Of a stretch of DNA of 64,000 bases, positions 29,978-41,239 are shown one piece after another; position 1 is the stretch's first letter; each line of letters opens with the position of its first letter. The stretch lies in assembly GCF_002741015.1 (NCBI RefSeq), contig NZ_CP016616.1:2451501-2515500 (forward strand). Reading direction: 5' to 3'. The stretch comes from Microvirga ossetica. GTDB lineage: Bacteria > Pseudomonadota > Alphaproteobacteria > Rhizobiales > Beijerinckiaceae. The notes beneath the pieces are model-generated. The model saw only the letters and a list, made by a program, of their open reading frames with translations, was not told where the DNA came from and did no database searches. A program made the translations under genes and the position numbers.

Positions 29978-30592
29978 ATGGATCTCGCAGGCCTTCTGCT
30001 CTTCTCCTCCGCCCTCTTCATCGCCGCAGCCTCGCCGGGACCGGGAATCGCCGCCATCGTGGCGCGGGTTCTGGGACGGGGCCCGAGGGACGCCATCGCC
30101 TTCAGCATCGGCGTGGCCCTGGGCGACGTGGTCTGGCTGACCTTCGCGATTCTCGGCCTCGCCGCCCTGGCCCAGGCGTTCCACGAGGTGTTCCTGGTCA
30201 TCAAATATGCCGGCGCGGCCTACCTGCTCTACATTGCCTACAAGATCTGGACCGCGCCTGCGGTCGCCAAGGACGTGACGGCGGAGGAGCGAGCCGAGCA
30301 TCCGGCCAGGCTTCTTCTGGGCGGGCTGGCGCTGACGCTCGGCAATCCGAAGACCATCGTGTTCTACCTCGCGCTCCTGCCCACGATCCTCGACCTGACC
30401 CGCATCACCGTGCTGGGCTTTGCCGAACTGGTGGCGGCGACCTTGACCGTTCTGGGCGTGGTCTTTGCGGGCTATATCGTGCTTGCCGCCCGCGCCCGGC
30501 AGCTCTTTACGACGCCCAAGGCCATCCGGATCCTCAACCGGACCACCGGCGCCATGCTGGCGGGCGCCGCGGCCGCCGTTGCGTCACGCTGA
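29978..30592 (+). CDS. LysE/RhtB-family amino acid exporter
   Basis: A 204-residue inner-membrane protein with about six helices. The N-terminal SPGPGIAAIVARVLGRGPRDA (about residues 20-40) holds the family SPGP signature, and GLALTLGNPKTIVFYLALLP holds the conserved NPK motif. LysE/RhtB proteins export amino acids such as lysine, threonine, homoserine or leucine; the substrate here is unknown. It stands between recF and gyrB, 62 bp after recF, on the same strand. Insertion of an unrelated gene between recF and gyrB is common in Rhizobiales. Length is normal. Confidence 0.9.
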   Translation: MDLAGLLLFSSALFIAAASPGPGIAAIVARVLGRGPRDAIAFSIGVALGDVVWLTFAILGLAALAQAFHEVFLVIKYAGAAYLLYIAYKIWTAPAVAKDVTAEERAEHPARLLLGGLALTLGNPKTIVFYLALLPTILDLTRITVLGFAELVAATLTVLGVVFAGYIVLAARARQLFTTPKAIRILNRTTGAMLAGAAAAVASR

Positions 30593-30651
30593 CGGGGACC
30601 GCCCTTCGGCCCCGATTCGGCAATTTTTGGTGGATTTTCCGCCCGTTTTTA

Positions 30652-30669
30652 CGCGCGCATATGCGCGCG
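30652..30669. promoter_or_regulatory. 18-bp perfect palindrome upstream of gyrB
   Basis: CGCGCGCATATGCGCGCG reads the same on both strands and lies about 98 bp before the gyrB start. It could be an operator or a structured leader element. Confidence 0.4.
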
Positions 30670-30706
30670 GGGGTGAAATTTCAACCATTCATCCCTAAAT
30701 AATTGA

Positions 30707-33193
<2,487 letters not shown>

Positions 33194-33220
33194 GCCCGGT
33201 TCGCAGTTTTTCGTTAGGCC

Positions 33221-33257
33221 AAGGGCGGCGCGTCTCTCGCAGGTGCGCCGCCCTTTC
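33221..33257 (+). terminator. Intrinsic terminator after gyrB
   Basis: AAGGGCGGCGC/GCGCCGCCCTT forms an 11-bp stem with a 13-nt loop, 28 bp after the gyrB stop, followed by a short T stretch. Confidence 0.8.
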
Positions 33258-33274
33258 ATTTCCGGGTAAGGATC

Positions 33275-33661
33275 ATGCTGAAAACCGATCTCTCAGCCCT
33301 CTACCGCGACTACATCGCCTGCCTGAACGAGCAGGACTGGCCGAAGCTGAAAAACTTCGTTCATGACGAGGTGTCCCACAATGGTCGGCGGATCGGGATA
33401 TCAGGCTATCGCGAGATGCTGGAGCAGGACTTTCAGGACATCCCGGATCTTCACTTCAGCATTCTTCTGCTGATGTCCGATCCGCCTTACATCGCGAGCC
33501 GGCTGGGCTTCGACTGTACGCCAAAGGGAAATTTCCTTGGCCTCGATGTCAATGGGAAGAGGGTGTCCTTCACCGAGAACGTGTTCTACGAATTCCGGCA
33601 AGGAAAGATTGTGCAAGTCTGGTCGGTGATCGACAAGGCGGCCATCGAAGCTCAGATTTAA
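33275..33661 (+). CDS. SnoaL-like ester cyclase family protein
   Basis: A 128-residue NTF2-fold protein resembling SnoaL-like polyketide/ester cyclases: ALYRDYIACLNEQDWPKL opens the fold, followed by the GYREMLEQDFQDIPDLHFSI cone-forming region and the C-terminal strands FTENVFYEFRQGKIVQVWSV. In secondary-metabolite clusters these close polyketide rings, but most chromosomal members have no known role. The gene is solitary, just after the gyrB terminator, with AAGGATC before the ATG. No polyketide genes lie nearby. The nearest relative in the window is the frameshifted gene at 11491-11870, which is only distantly similar. Confidence 0.8.
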   Translation: MLKTDLSALYRDYIACLNEQDWPKLKNFVHDEVSHNGRRIGISGYREMLEQDFQDIPDLHFSILLLMSDPPYIASRLGFDCTPKGNFLGLDVNGKRVSFTENVFYEFRQGKIVQVWSVIDKAAIEAQI

Positions 33662-33885
33662 TCACGCATCTCGCCGCCGGGCGCGATGGCGGCCGGCTCT
33701 CGGCCTTCGCCTTCGGATCATCGCCATCGTCAGCTCCCGCGCGGGGCGCAGCCGTGCCGGCATGGCCGAGAACGGCCGGCAGCACGCCGGCCGGGGAGCC
33801 ATCGTGAACAGGTGCCGTACATGCCGTCTCCCATCCCGGAGACCATGCGGGCGTCCGATCATGACGGACCCTGGCCGGCGCAGGC

Positions 33886-34068
33886 CTATTCCGGCTCGCC
33901 GATCTCGTCGGGGAGATCCGGCGATGCAACCATCGAGCCGCGCGGAAGCGGATCTTGCGTGAGCTGCGACTCGACATAGTTCGGCGGGCGGTCCGCACTG
34001 CTCGACATGCAGCCCGAAACCAGGGCCGCGATTGTAGCGAGAACCAGGAACGACAGCTTGACTTGCAT
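33886..34068 (-). CDS. Small predicted lipoprotein (60 aa)
   Basis: A 60-residue protein with a lipoprotein signal: MQVKLSFLVLATIAALVSGC ends in the lipobox LVSGC, so lipidation at Cys20 is expected. The mature part is short, acidic and rich in Pro/Ser (SSADRPPNYVESQLTQDPLP...). AAGGGAGAAGTCG upstream supports the ATG at 34068; the frame is open further upstream but without family features. Function is unknown. It is solitary; the 224-bp gap on its left (33662-33885) holds no gene that could be supported. Confidence 0.72.
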   Translation of the reverse strand: MQVKLSFLVLATIAALVSGCMSSSADRPPNYVESQLTQDPLPRGSMVASPDLPDEIGEPE

Positions 34069-34311
34069 CGACTTCTCCCTTGTCAGACCGAATTTCTCGA
34101 TTGTTGGTGGTGCATCGAAGCGGCAGGCTTTGAACTGGTACAGGCTGGCGGGCTCTGGACCCTGTTCGGACGAGTGTGCTCGGCGAGGACACATTCGGTC
34201 AAGCTTTTCCGTCCGAGGAAATATGCTGCCGAGCAAAGGACGTTATCGACTTGTGACCGGATGTGAGGCCGTTCATCCTTCGTCTCGGGATCCAGAGGGA
34301 CACAGCAAGAG

Positions 34312-34947
34312 ATGCTGGAAGATCAAGGCCTGCTGCTGAACCAGTTCTTCACACTCTGGGCGATGCTCGACCCGATCGGGCATCTGCCGCTGTTCTTAGG
34401 GGCCACGGAAGAGCTCGCGCGCCAGGAACGACGCCGGGCAGCGGCTCTCGCCGTCGTCATCGCCTTCTGCATTCTCATCTTCTTCGGCGTGGCGGGCCAG
34501 TTCCTGCTCCACGCCATGGGCATATCGCTGCTGTCCTTCCAGATCGCAGGTGGGATCATCCTGCTCCTGTTCTCCATCTCCATGGTGCTGGGAGAGCCCC
34601 GATCCGGCGCATCATCTCCGGACGAACCGGGCAACAACGCGTTGAGGGTCGCCATCTATCCCCTGGCGACGCCGATCATTGCCGGTCCGGGCTCCATGCT
34701 GGCGATCATCATCCTCACCGACAATCACCGATTCACGCTTCCCGAGCAGGTCGTCACCTACGGCGTCCTCGCCGCAGTCCTGACCTTGATGCTCGTCGTC
34801 TTTCTGCTGGGCAACGCGATCGGCAGAATCATCGGTCATGGCGGCGCCAATGTCATCCGCCGCATCATGGGGGTGATCCTCGCGGCTCTGTCCGTCAACC
34901 TCATCGTCAGTGCCCTGGCGCAATGGCTCAAGCTGCCTCCGATCTGA
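34312..34947 (+). CDS. MarC-family membrane protein
   Basis: A 211-residue inner-membrane protein with six predicted helices. It matches the MarC/UPF0056 family: NQFFTLWAMLDPIGHLPLFLG at the N-terminus, the central RVAIYPLATPIIAGPGSMLAI motif and the closing GANVIRRIMGVILAALSVNL. The family was once linked to multiple antibiotic resistance, but that link is disputed and its transport role is not established. The gene is solitary between a divergent small lipoprotein gene and a patatin gene. AAGAG lies just upstream of the ATG. Length is normal. Confidence 0.9.
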   Translation: MLEDQGLLLNQFFTLWAMLDPIGHLPLFLGATEELARQERRRAAALAVVIAFCILIFFGVAGQFLLHAMGISLLSFQIAGGIILLLFSISMVLGEPRSGASSPDEPGNNALRVAIYPLATPIIAGPGSMLAIIILTDNHRFTLPEQVVTYGVLAAVLTLMLVVFLLGNAIGRIIGHGGANVIRRIMGVILAALSVNLIVSALAQWLKLPPI

Positions 34948-35138
34948 CAGAGTGCGGGTGGGCGCAGGCAAGTGGTGCCTCCCAAGAGCCATTGCGGTGC
35001 ATGCCCTCTCGTGTCAGTCTCGTGGGGTCACCCCTACGACCTGTGTTGCCCTTCATGCCGATCGCTCATCACGAACGGACCATCTGAGCGCTGGACCCTG
35101 ATCGGCGCGGGCGGTCCTTCGTTCTTGTGAGGTTTTTC

Positions 35139-36308
35139 ATGACGACGAGAACCGGGGTCAGGCCCGTCACCGAACGCCCGCAATTCGAGCGCCTCGCGCT
35201 GGTGCTCCAGGGCGGCGGCGCTTTGGGCGCGTATCAGGGCGGGGTCTATCAGGCGCTGGCCGAGGCGGATCTGCACCCGAACTGGATCGGTGGCATCTCG
35301 ATCGGGGCGATCAATGCGGCGATCATCGCCGGCAACCCGCCGAAAGAGCGCGTTGCGCGCCTGAGAGCATTCTGGGAGCGCATCACCGCGCCGCCGCCAT
35401 GGATGCCCTCGATCGGAACGTCGATGCTGGGTGCCCTCGAATTCGGCAGCGAGTTCCTCCATACCCTCGTCAACCAGACGCAGGCCTGCACGACGCTCAT
35501 GAACGGGGCGCCCGGCTTCTTCTTTCCGCGGCAGCTCCCTCCCTTTCTCGGCTCCGCGAATATCGAGACCAACAGCTTCTACGATGTCGGCCCGCTACGG
35601 GAGACGCTGGAGGAGCTGGTGGATTTCGACCGCATCAATGCGCAGGAGACCCGCTTCGCCATCGGAGCCGTGAATATCCGCACGGGCAATCTCGAATTCT
35701 TCGACAATGCCGAACGCACTCTCGAGCCGGAGCACATCATGGCGAGCGGTGCGCTTCCCCCAGGCTTTCCCGCCGTCCAGGTCGGCGGAGACTATTACTG
35801 GGACGGGGGGCTCGTCTCCAACACGCCGCTGCAATGGCTGCGCGATTCCAGGCCGCGGCAGGATTCGCTGGTGTTCCAGGTCGATCTCTGGAGCGCCAGA
35901 GGCGAGATCCCGCACGACCTCGTCGGCATCGACCTGCGGCAGAAAGACATCCGCTTCTCGAGCCGCACCCGCAAGAACACCGATCAGTTCAAGCAGGAGC
36001 AGCGCCTGCGCCGCGCCGCCCACCGGCTGCTCCAGTTGGTGTCGGACCAGGACCTGCTGAACGCCGATTCCGAAATGGCATTGCTGCGGGCAAAGGCCGA
36101 CGAAACGGTGCACAACATCGTCCACCTGATCTACCGCGCCAAAAGCTACGAAGGCTCGTCCAAGGATTACGAGTTCTCGCGCGAGACCATGGAGGAGCAC
36201 TGGTCCGCGGGCTACGAGGACACCGCACGCACTCTGCGCCATCCCGATATTCTGAAGCGGCCTGTCACGCCGGACGGGGTTGCGACCTTCGACCTCTCCG
36301 AGCCCTGA
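35139..36308 (+). CDS. Patatin-like phospholipase (DUF3734 type)
   Basis: A 389-residue patatin-fold lipid acyl hydrolase. The oxyanion-hole motif is [20 protein letters not shown], the nucleophile elbow is [15 protein letters not shown] (GxSxG), and the catalytic Asp lies in [13 protein letters not shown]. The C-terminal ~120 residues ([20 protein letters not shown] through [16 protein letters not shown]) correspond to the DUF3734 extension. Members act on phospholipids; some bind polyhydroxyalkanoate granules or act as bacterial effectors, so the target is open. GAGG precedes the ATG at 35139; a GTG four codons earlier is also possible. It precedes the acetoacetate decarboxylase-family gene by 32 bp, so the two may be co-transcribed. 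Confidence 0.9.
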   Translation: MTTRTGVRPVTERPQFERLALVLQGGGALGAYQGGVYQALAEADLHPNWIGGISIGAINAAIIAGNPPKERVARLRAFWERITAPPPWMPSIGTSMLGALEFGSEFLHTLVNQTQACTTLMNGAPGFFFPRQLPPFLGSANIETNSFYDVGPLRETLEELVDFDRINAQETRFAIGAVNIRTGNLEFFDNAERTLEPEHIMASGALPPGFPAVQVGGDYYWDGGLVSNTPLQWLRDSRPRQDSLVFQVDLWSARGEIPHDLVGIDLRQKDIRFSSRTRKNTDQFKQEQRLRRAAHRLLQLVSDQDLLNADSEMALLRAKADETVHNIVHLIYRAKSYEGSSKDYEFSRETMEEHWSAGYEDTARTLRHPDILKRPVTPDGVATFDLSEP

Positions 36309-36340
36309 TCCACCATGCCGACCGACCTCATGAGGAAGCC

Positions 36341-37093
36341 ATGAAGATCTCCGACGTTCGCGATAAAGCCTTCGCCATGCCGCTCAACGACCCGGCCTAT
36401 CCGAAACCGCCCTATCGCTTCTACAACCGGGAATTCGTCGTCATCACCTATCGCACCGATCCGGAGGTGCTGCGCGCCGTGGTGCCGGAGCCGCTCGAGG
36501 TCATCGGCGACACCGTCGCCTATGAGTTCATCCGCATGCCCGACTCGACGGGCTTCGGCGACTACACCGAAACCGGACAGGTGATTCCCGTGCGCTTCAC
36601 CACGCCGTCCGGCGAGGTGCAGGAAGGCGGCTACGTGCATGCCATGTATCTCGACGACAACTCGCCGATCGCCGGCGGACGCGAGATCTGGGGCTTTCCG
36701 AAGAAGCTCGCGAGCCCCAAGCTCGCGCACGAGCAGGAGACGCTCGTCGGCACCCTGCACTACGGATCGGTGCTCTGCGTCACCGCCACGATGGGCTACA
36801 AGCATCGGGAGATCGATCTCGCGACGATAGCCAAGGGCATGGCCAAACCGGCCTTCATGATCAAGATCATCCCGCATGTGGATTGCACGCCGCGGATCTG
36901 CGAACTCGTCCGATACTACATGGAGGACGTGCAGCTGAAGGGCGCCTGGACCGGGCCTGCCGCGCTGCAGCTCTTCGAGCACGCCATGTGCGACGTCGCC
37001 CGCCTGCCGGTGCGCGAAGTCGTCTCCGCGAGCCACTACATCGCCGACCTCACCCTCGGCCTTGGCGAGGTGGTCTACGACTACCTGAAATAG
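36341..37093 (+). CDS. adc: Acetoacetate decarboxylase family protein
   Basis: Acetoacetate decarboxylase converts acetoacetate to acetone and CO2 through a Schiff base on a lysine. The 250-residue product has the active-site pair K121-K122 in [15 protein letters not shown], matching K115-K116 of the Clostridium enzyme, as well as the [20 protein letters not shown]-terminus. TGAGGAAGCC precedes the ATG at 36341. An adjacent patatin gene and distance of 32 bp suggest co-transcription; in several Rhizobiales patatin, adc and a hydroxybutyrate dehydrogenase gene occur together, but no dehydrogenase is seen here. Acetone formation or a role in polyhydroxybutyrate turnover is possible. Confidence 0.9.
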   Translation: MKISDVRDKAFAMPLNDPAYPKPPYRFYNREFVVITYRTDPEVLRAVVPEPLEVIGDTVAYEFIRMPDSTGFGDYTETGQVIPVRFTTPSGEVQEGGYVHAMYLDDNSPIAGGREIWGFPKKLASPKLAHEQETLVGTLHYGSVLCVTATMGYKHREIDLATIAKGMAKPAFMIKIIPHVDCTPRICELVRYYMEDVQLKGAWTGPAALQLFEHAMCDVARLPVREVVSASHYIADLTLGLGEVVYDYLK

Positions 37094-37395
37094 GATATCG
37101 CGCGTGCCTCGATATCCGCATACGAACCGTTAACCTTTTGAACGGACCGGGCGCCGAGGCGCAGCGTCTTGCGTTGACTCGCCATGCCCATCGCAGAATA
37201 GTTCGGCGCTAAGAACAAAAACCAAAGATGGCGGATTGGACGTCGCTCAAGAGACGCCGGTCCAAAGGCATGATGCTGCTCCGCCATACCGGTGCGAACC
37301 CGGTATATTTCCCATGTGCCATTTTCAGGATCGAAGCTTCGAATCGAACCGCCCTGCGCCGGGCCGTCTCGAGGACGGAGGCGTTAAGGTTTGTC
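37094..37395. other. 302-bp gap without a gene
   Basis: No gene is seen. GGATATCG/CGATATCC (37093-37100 and 37110-37117) is a perfect 8-bp inverted repeat directly at the adc stop, possibly an mRNA-end hairpin. TACCGG/CCGGTA (37287-37305) is a second small hairpin in the leader of the next gene. Confidence 0.4.
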
Positions 37396-39795
37396 ATGCT
37401 GACGGTCTATAACTGCATCGTTGAGGAGCACGACCTCCGGCTCGTTGCCCTGGCAGCACTGGTGTGCGGTCTTGCATCCCTCACGGCAGTTCATCTTCTC
37501 CACCACGCACCCCGATCCGTGGGCAGCCGGCAGGGCCTTTGGCTTGGGATCGCTGCCATCTCCACCGGGTTCGGCATCTGGGCAACGCATTTCATCGCGA
37601 TGCTGGCCTTCGCTCCCAGCCTGCCCACGGGATACAACGTCGCGCTGACGATCCTGTCCCTGCTGGCCGCCGTCTCCCTGACAGGTGTCGGATTCTGCGT
37701 CGCTCTCATGCCCGGACGTGTGTGGGCAGGTCTCGGGGGGGCCGTTGTCGGAGGCGGCATCGCCACGATGCACTACACCGGCATGGCCGCCTTCGAAGTG
37801 GCCGGCACCATCGCGTGGAATCCCGTACTGGTCATCGTCTCGATCCTGCTCGGTGCGCTCCTCGGCGCTCTCTCCCTGTTCACGGGTCTCAAAGGCCATA
37901 CGATGCGCCGGAAATTGATCGGCGCGGGACTGCTGACGCTGGCGATCTGCAGCCACCATTTCACGGCCATGGGTGCTGCAGCGATCACGCCCGATCCCAG
38001 CATCGAACTTTCGTCTTTGGCCCTTCAGTCCGAATGGCTTGCCATCGGCGTGGCCTTCATCAGCTTGGTCATCCTCCTGCTCGCCGTCGCAGCCTTGAGC
38101 CTCGACCTGCGGGAGCGACGGCGCGAAGCGCTCGAGATGGAGCGAATGCGGGACCTCACCGACGCAGCTGTCGAGGGCCTCGTGCTCTGCAAGGGAGAGA
38201 CCATCGTCTCCGTCAACCAGAGCTTCGCACGGCTTGCAAATCTGGCCCCGGAGCAGATCTGCGGACGGGAACTGGCCGCCTGCCTGCCGAACGCCAAGAG
38301 GCGCGAAGCGCTTTTTGCGGTTGCCGGACAAGCCATCGAAGCCGATCTGCTGGACGGTGACGGAACCTTGATTCCTGTCGAGCTGATCACGCGGCAGATC
38401 ACCTATAACGGCGAGTTGCACAATGTCGTGGCGTTCCGCGACCTGCGCGACCGCCGCAATGCCGAGGCGCAGATCCGCTATCTCGCGCATCACGATCCGT
38501 TGACCGGGTTGGACAACCGCGCGAGTTTCGACCAGCGGCTCAATCGCGAGATCAAGCTGCATCGCAGAACCAGCCAGCAGCTTGCTTTGCTCTGCCTGGA
38601 CCTCGACGGCTTCAAAGACGTCAACGATCTCTACGGACATTCGGCGGGAGATCAGCTGCTTCAGCACATCGCCCAGCAGTTCTCGTCCGTCCTGGCCGAA
38701 GACCACATGCTTGCGCGCCTCGGCGGCGACGAGTTCGCCATCATCGTTCCGCAGGCCACCGATCCCGCCCAGGTCGGACAGCTGGCTGAGAGCTTGCTGA
38801 AATCCCTCAAGGGCCCTGATACGGACAAGACGCCCGCCGGCGTCGTCTCGGTCAGCATCGGCATTGCCCTGTACCCGTCCGACGCACGGGACCGCACGGA
38901 GCTTCTCTCCAGCGCCGACACCGCTCTCTATCGCGCAAAAGCCGAAGGGAAAGGCGCCTATCGCTTCTTCGAGGCGGGGATGGGAGCGCAGATCCGCGAA
39001 CGCCGCAGCATCGAGCACGACCTGCGGCATGCCATCGACAACGACGAGCTGCGTCTGGTCTTCCAGCCGCAGGCGCAGGTCGACACCGGCGAGGTGCTCG
39101 GCTTCGAGGTTCTGCTGCGCTGGACCCATCCGGTGCGAGGCAGCGTCTCACCGTCCATCTTCATCCCCATCGCCGAAGAAAGCGGGCTGATCCTGAAGAT
39201 CGGCGAATGGGTCCTGCGCGAGGCCTGCCGGGAGGCCGTCGGATGGATGCGCCCGCTCAATGTCGCCGTCAACGTCTCGGCCCTGCAGCTGAGCAGCGAC
39301 GGCTTCGTCGAACTGGTGCGCAGCATCCTCGAAGAGACGGGCCTTTCATCCAAGCGGCTCGAAATCGAAATCACCGAGACGGCCCTCATCCGCGATCCCA
39401 ACCGGGCGCTTCTGGCTCTGCAGAAACTCAAGACGCTCGGCGTCAACATCGCCATGGACGATTTCGGCACCGGCTATTCGTCGCTGTCCAATCTGCAGGC
39501 TTTTCCGTTCGACAAGATCAAGATCGACAGGTCCTTCATTCAGGCCGTCCACACCAAGCCGCAGGCTGCGGCCATCGTCCGGGCCGTCCTCGGCCTCGGC
39601 CGAGGTCTCGGGCTTCCGGTCATCGCCGAAGGCGTGGAGACGGCCGAAGAGCTGAGCTTCCTCGGCCTCGAGGGATGCACCGAGGCTCAGGGCTATCTCG
39701 TCGGTCATCCGGCGCCGATTCATGAGCTGAGCTCGCTGATCTGCGACAACATCGTCGCGCTTCCGAAACCTCTTCTTAGAGCTGTGGCGGAGTGA
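37396..39795 (+). CDS. MHYT-PAS-GGDEF-EAL membrane protein (cyclic-di-GMP turnover)
   Basis: A 799-residue protein. Residues 1-235 form seven membrane helices of the MHYT sensor domain, with the repeated motif as WATHFIAML (61-70), TMHYTGMAAF (124-133) and CSHHFTAMGA (185-194), suggested to bind copper and sense gases. A PAS-like segment follows (about 250-370), then a GGDEF domain with intact LARLGGDEFAI near residue 442 and an EAL domain with EVLLRW near 570, EITETAL, DDFGTGYSS and AEGVETAEE. The inhibitory I-site Arg is not present upstream of GGDEF (LAEDHMLARLGGDEF). It may make and/or degrade c-di-GMP. ATG at 37396 is the first Met ahead of the helices; an earlier in-frame start is possible. 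Confidence 0.92.
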   Translation: MLTVYNCIVEEHDLRLVALAALVCGLASLTAVHLLHHAPRSVGSRQGLWLGIAAISTGFGIWATHFIAMLAFAPSLPTGYNVALTILSLLAAVSLTGVGFCVALMPGRVWAGLGGAVVGGGIATMHYTGMAAFEVAGTIAWNPVLVIVSILLGALLGALSLFTGLKGHTMRRKLIGAGLLTLAICSHHFTAMGAAAITPDPSIELSSLALQSEWLAIGVAFISLVILLLAVAALSLDLRERRREALEMERMRDLTDAAVEGLVLCKGETIVSVNQSFARLANLAPEQICGRELAACLPNAKRREALFAVAGQAIEADLLDGDGTLIPVELITRQITYNGELHNVVAFRDLRDRRNAEAQIRYLAHHDPLTGLDNRASFDQRLNREIKLHRRTSQQLALLCLDLDGFKDVNDLYGHSAGDQLLQHIAQQFSSVLAEDHMLARLGGDEFAIIVPQATDPAQVGQLAESLLKSLKGPDTDKTPAGVVSVSIGIALYPSDARDRTELLSSADTALYRAKAEGKGAYRFFEAGMGAQIRERRSIEHDLRHAIDNDELRLVFQPQAQVDTGEVLGFEVLLRWTHPVRGSVSPSIFIPIAEESGLILKIGEWVLREACREAVGWMRPLNVAVNVSALQLSSDGFVELVRSILEETGLSSKRLEIEITETALIRDPNRALLALQKLKTLGVNIAMDDFGTGYSSLSNLQAFPFDKIKIDRSFIQAVHTKPQAAAIVRAVLGLGRGLGLPVIAEGVETAEELSFLGLEGCTEAQGYLVGHPAPIHELSSLICDNIVALPKPLLRAVAE

Positions 39796-39938
39796 GAGCG
39801 CGTGGCGCAGGCGCCTGAGGCCGGCAGGGTTCCGAGACGCAACCGGTCGTTCCCGCCCGTCCTTTCGAGACCTTGACGCGGATGGGCTGAAGCCCCCTAA
39901 TGCCTGACGCGCAAGGATCGGAGGATGCAGGCCTGCTC

Positions 39939-40694
39939 ATGAATTCCGTGGTGGTCAGCCTGCTCACCTTCTTCGCGATCTTCTGCGGCGCCCTGCTCGG
40001 ATTGGGGCTCTCCCGCCAGCTTCCCACGAATCATCTGAGCGTCGAGTCGCGAACGGCCGTCTCGGTGTCCATGGCCGTGGTGGGCACGCTTGCGGCGCTC
40101 GTGATCAGCCTGATGATCAGCACGGCCAATACGGCGTTCAGCGCCCGGACCAACGCGATCACGACATTGGCGATCGATATCGTCAAACTCAACCGGGTCC
40201 TGGTCCGATATGGCCCCGACGCCTCCGGCATCCGAGACGAGCTGCGCAAATACGCTGAGGCGAAGGCATATGAATTGTCCATGGGCCGCAGCGACGATCG
40301 TTTGAGCCTCGACAACCTCTATATGCTCGAGGCCATCAACGACCGGGTCGCCGAGTTGCGTCCCGGCGACGATCGGTTGCGCATGATCCAGTCGCAGGCC
40401 CTGCAGCTGATCGATGCGATCTCGGATGCGCGCTGGATTCTCGTGGAGAGGACAAGCGTTTTCACCCCGCCTCCCTTTCTGATCCTCGTCATCTTCTGGC
40501 TGTCTCTGCTGTATGCGAGCTTCGGCCTTTTCGCTCCCAGCAACAAGACCGTAATCACCATCCTGCTGTTGTCCGCGCTGGCCATCTCCGGAGGGATCTT
40601 CCTGATCCTCGAGCTCGGCTCTCCGACACGCGGATTGATCCGGGTCTCCGTTTCTCCGATATCCGATGCCATCGCCGAAATCGAAGCGCGCTGA
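39939..40694 (+). CDS. DUF4239-type membrane protein
   Basis: A 251-residue protein with two helices at the N-terminus (MNSVVVSLLTFFAIFCGALL and SMAVVGTLAALVISLMIS) and two near the C-terminus (LILVIFWLSLLYASFGLF and ITILLLSALAISGGIFLILE), separated by a ~110-residue soluble helical part. This matches DUF4239, a bestrophin-like family of unknown function. The frame also starts 13 codons earlier at 39900; the downstream ATG places Met next to the first helix and is preferred. It precedes a DedA gene by 15 bp on the same strand, so the two are probably an operon. The role is unknown. Confidence 0.8.
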   Translation: MNSVVVSLLTFFAIFCGALLGLGLSRQLPTNHLSVESRTAVSVSMAVVGTLAALVISLMISTANTAFSARTNAITTLAIDIVKLNRVLVRYGPDASGIRDELRKYAEAKAYELSMGRSDDRLSLDNLYMLEAINDRVAELRPGDDRLRMIQSQALQLIDAISDARWILVERTSVFTPPPFLILVIFWLSLLYASFGLFAPSNKTVITILLLSALAISGGIFLILELGSPTRGLIRVSVSPISDAIAEIEAR

Positions 40695-40709
40695 CGAGAG
40701 CGATATCCG

Positions 40710-41228
40710 ATGAGCCTGTTCCAGGAGGCGCTTGCATGGATCGAGCCGGCCATCGTGAGCTATGGCGCCTTCGCCCTGTTCCTGATCATCTATTTCGAGT
40801 CCTTCGGCGTTCCGCTTCCGGGCGAAAGCGCACTGATCGCCGCCGCTCTTCTGGCGGCCCGTGGTGACCTTGCCATCGTGCACGTCTTCCTCGCCGCCTG
40901 GATGGGCGGCGTGCTCGGCGACAGCACGGGATACCTGATCGGCCGCTTCGGCGGACGCCTGCTGCTCCAGCGTTTCGGATCGCTGGTCAAGTTGACCCCG
41001 GAGCGTCTGGCTAATGTGGAGGCGATGGCTCGGAAGAGAGGTTTCGTCATGGTCCTGACCGCCCGGTTCGTCGTGCTGCTGCGGCAGCTCAATGGACTCG
41101 TGGCCGGATCGGTCGGCATGCCGTGGAGCCACTTCGTCGTCGCCAATGCCCTCGGCGCTTCGCTCTGGGCGGGCTTCTGGACGTTCGGGCCCTATCTCTT
41201 CACCGACCTGTTCCACAAGATGGTGTAA
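40710..41228 (+). CDS. DedA-family membrane protein
   Basis: A 172-residue inner-membrane protein of the DedA/SNARE-associated family. Hallmarks are YFESFGVPLPGESALIAAALLAARG near the N-terminus (E/G/P signature), the GDSTGYLIGRFGGR loop, and TARFVVLLRQLNGLVAGSVGMPW, which contains the conserved RxxPxxR-type region in modified form. DedA proteins are thought to be lipid (undecaprenyl phosphate or phosphatidylethanolamine) transporters or scramblases. It follows the DUF4239 gene by 15 bp and converges on the RND pump gene with an 11-bp gap. Length is at the short end for the family. Confidence 0.88.
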   Translation: MSLFQEALAWIEPAIVSYGAFALFLIIYFESFGVPLPGESALIAAALLAARGDLAIVHVFLAAWMGGVLGDSTGYLIGRFGGRLLLQRFGSLVKLTPERLANVEAMARKRGFVMVLTARFVVLLRQLNGLVAGSVGMPWSHFVVANALGASLWAGFWTFGPYLFTDLFHKMV

Positions 41229-41239
41229 AGCCCAGGCGA

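Noticed and set aside
33662..33885. Possible gene or gene remnant after the SnoaL-like gene
   Set aside because: Open frames here are short, without start signals or family similarity.
37384..39129. Leftward 581-codon open frame
   Set aside because: It is antisense to the MHYT-GGDEF-EAL gene; its composition is that of a reverse-complement shadow.
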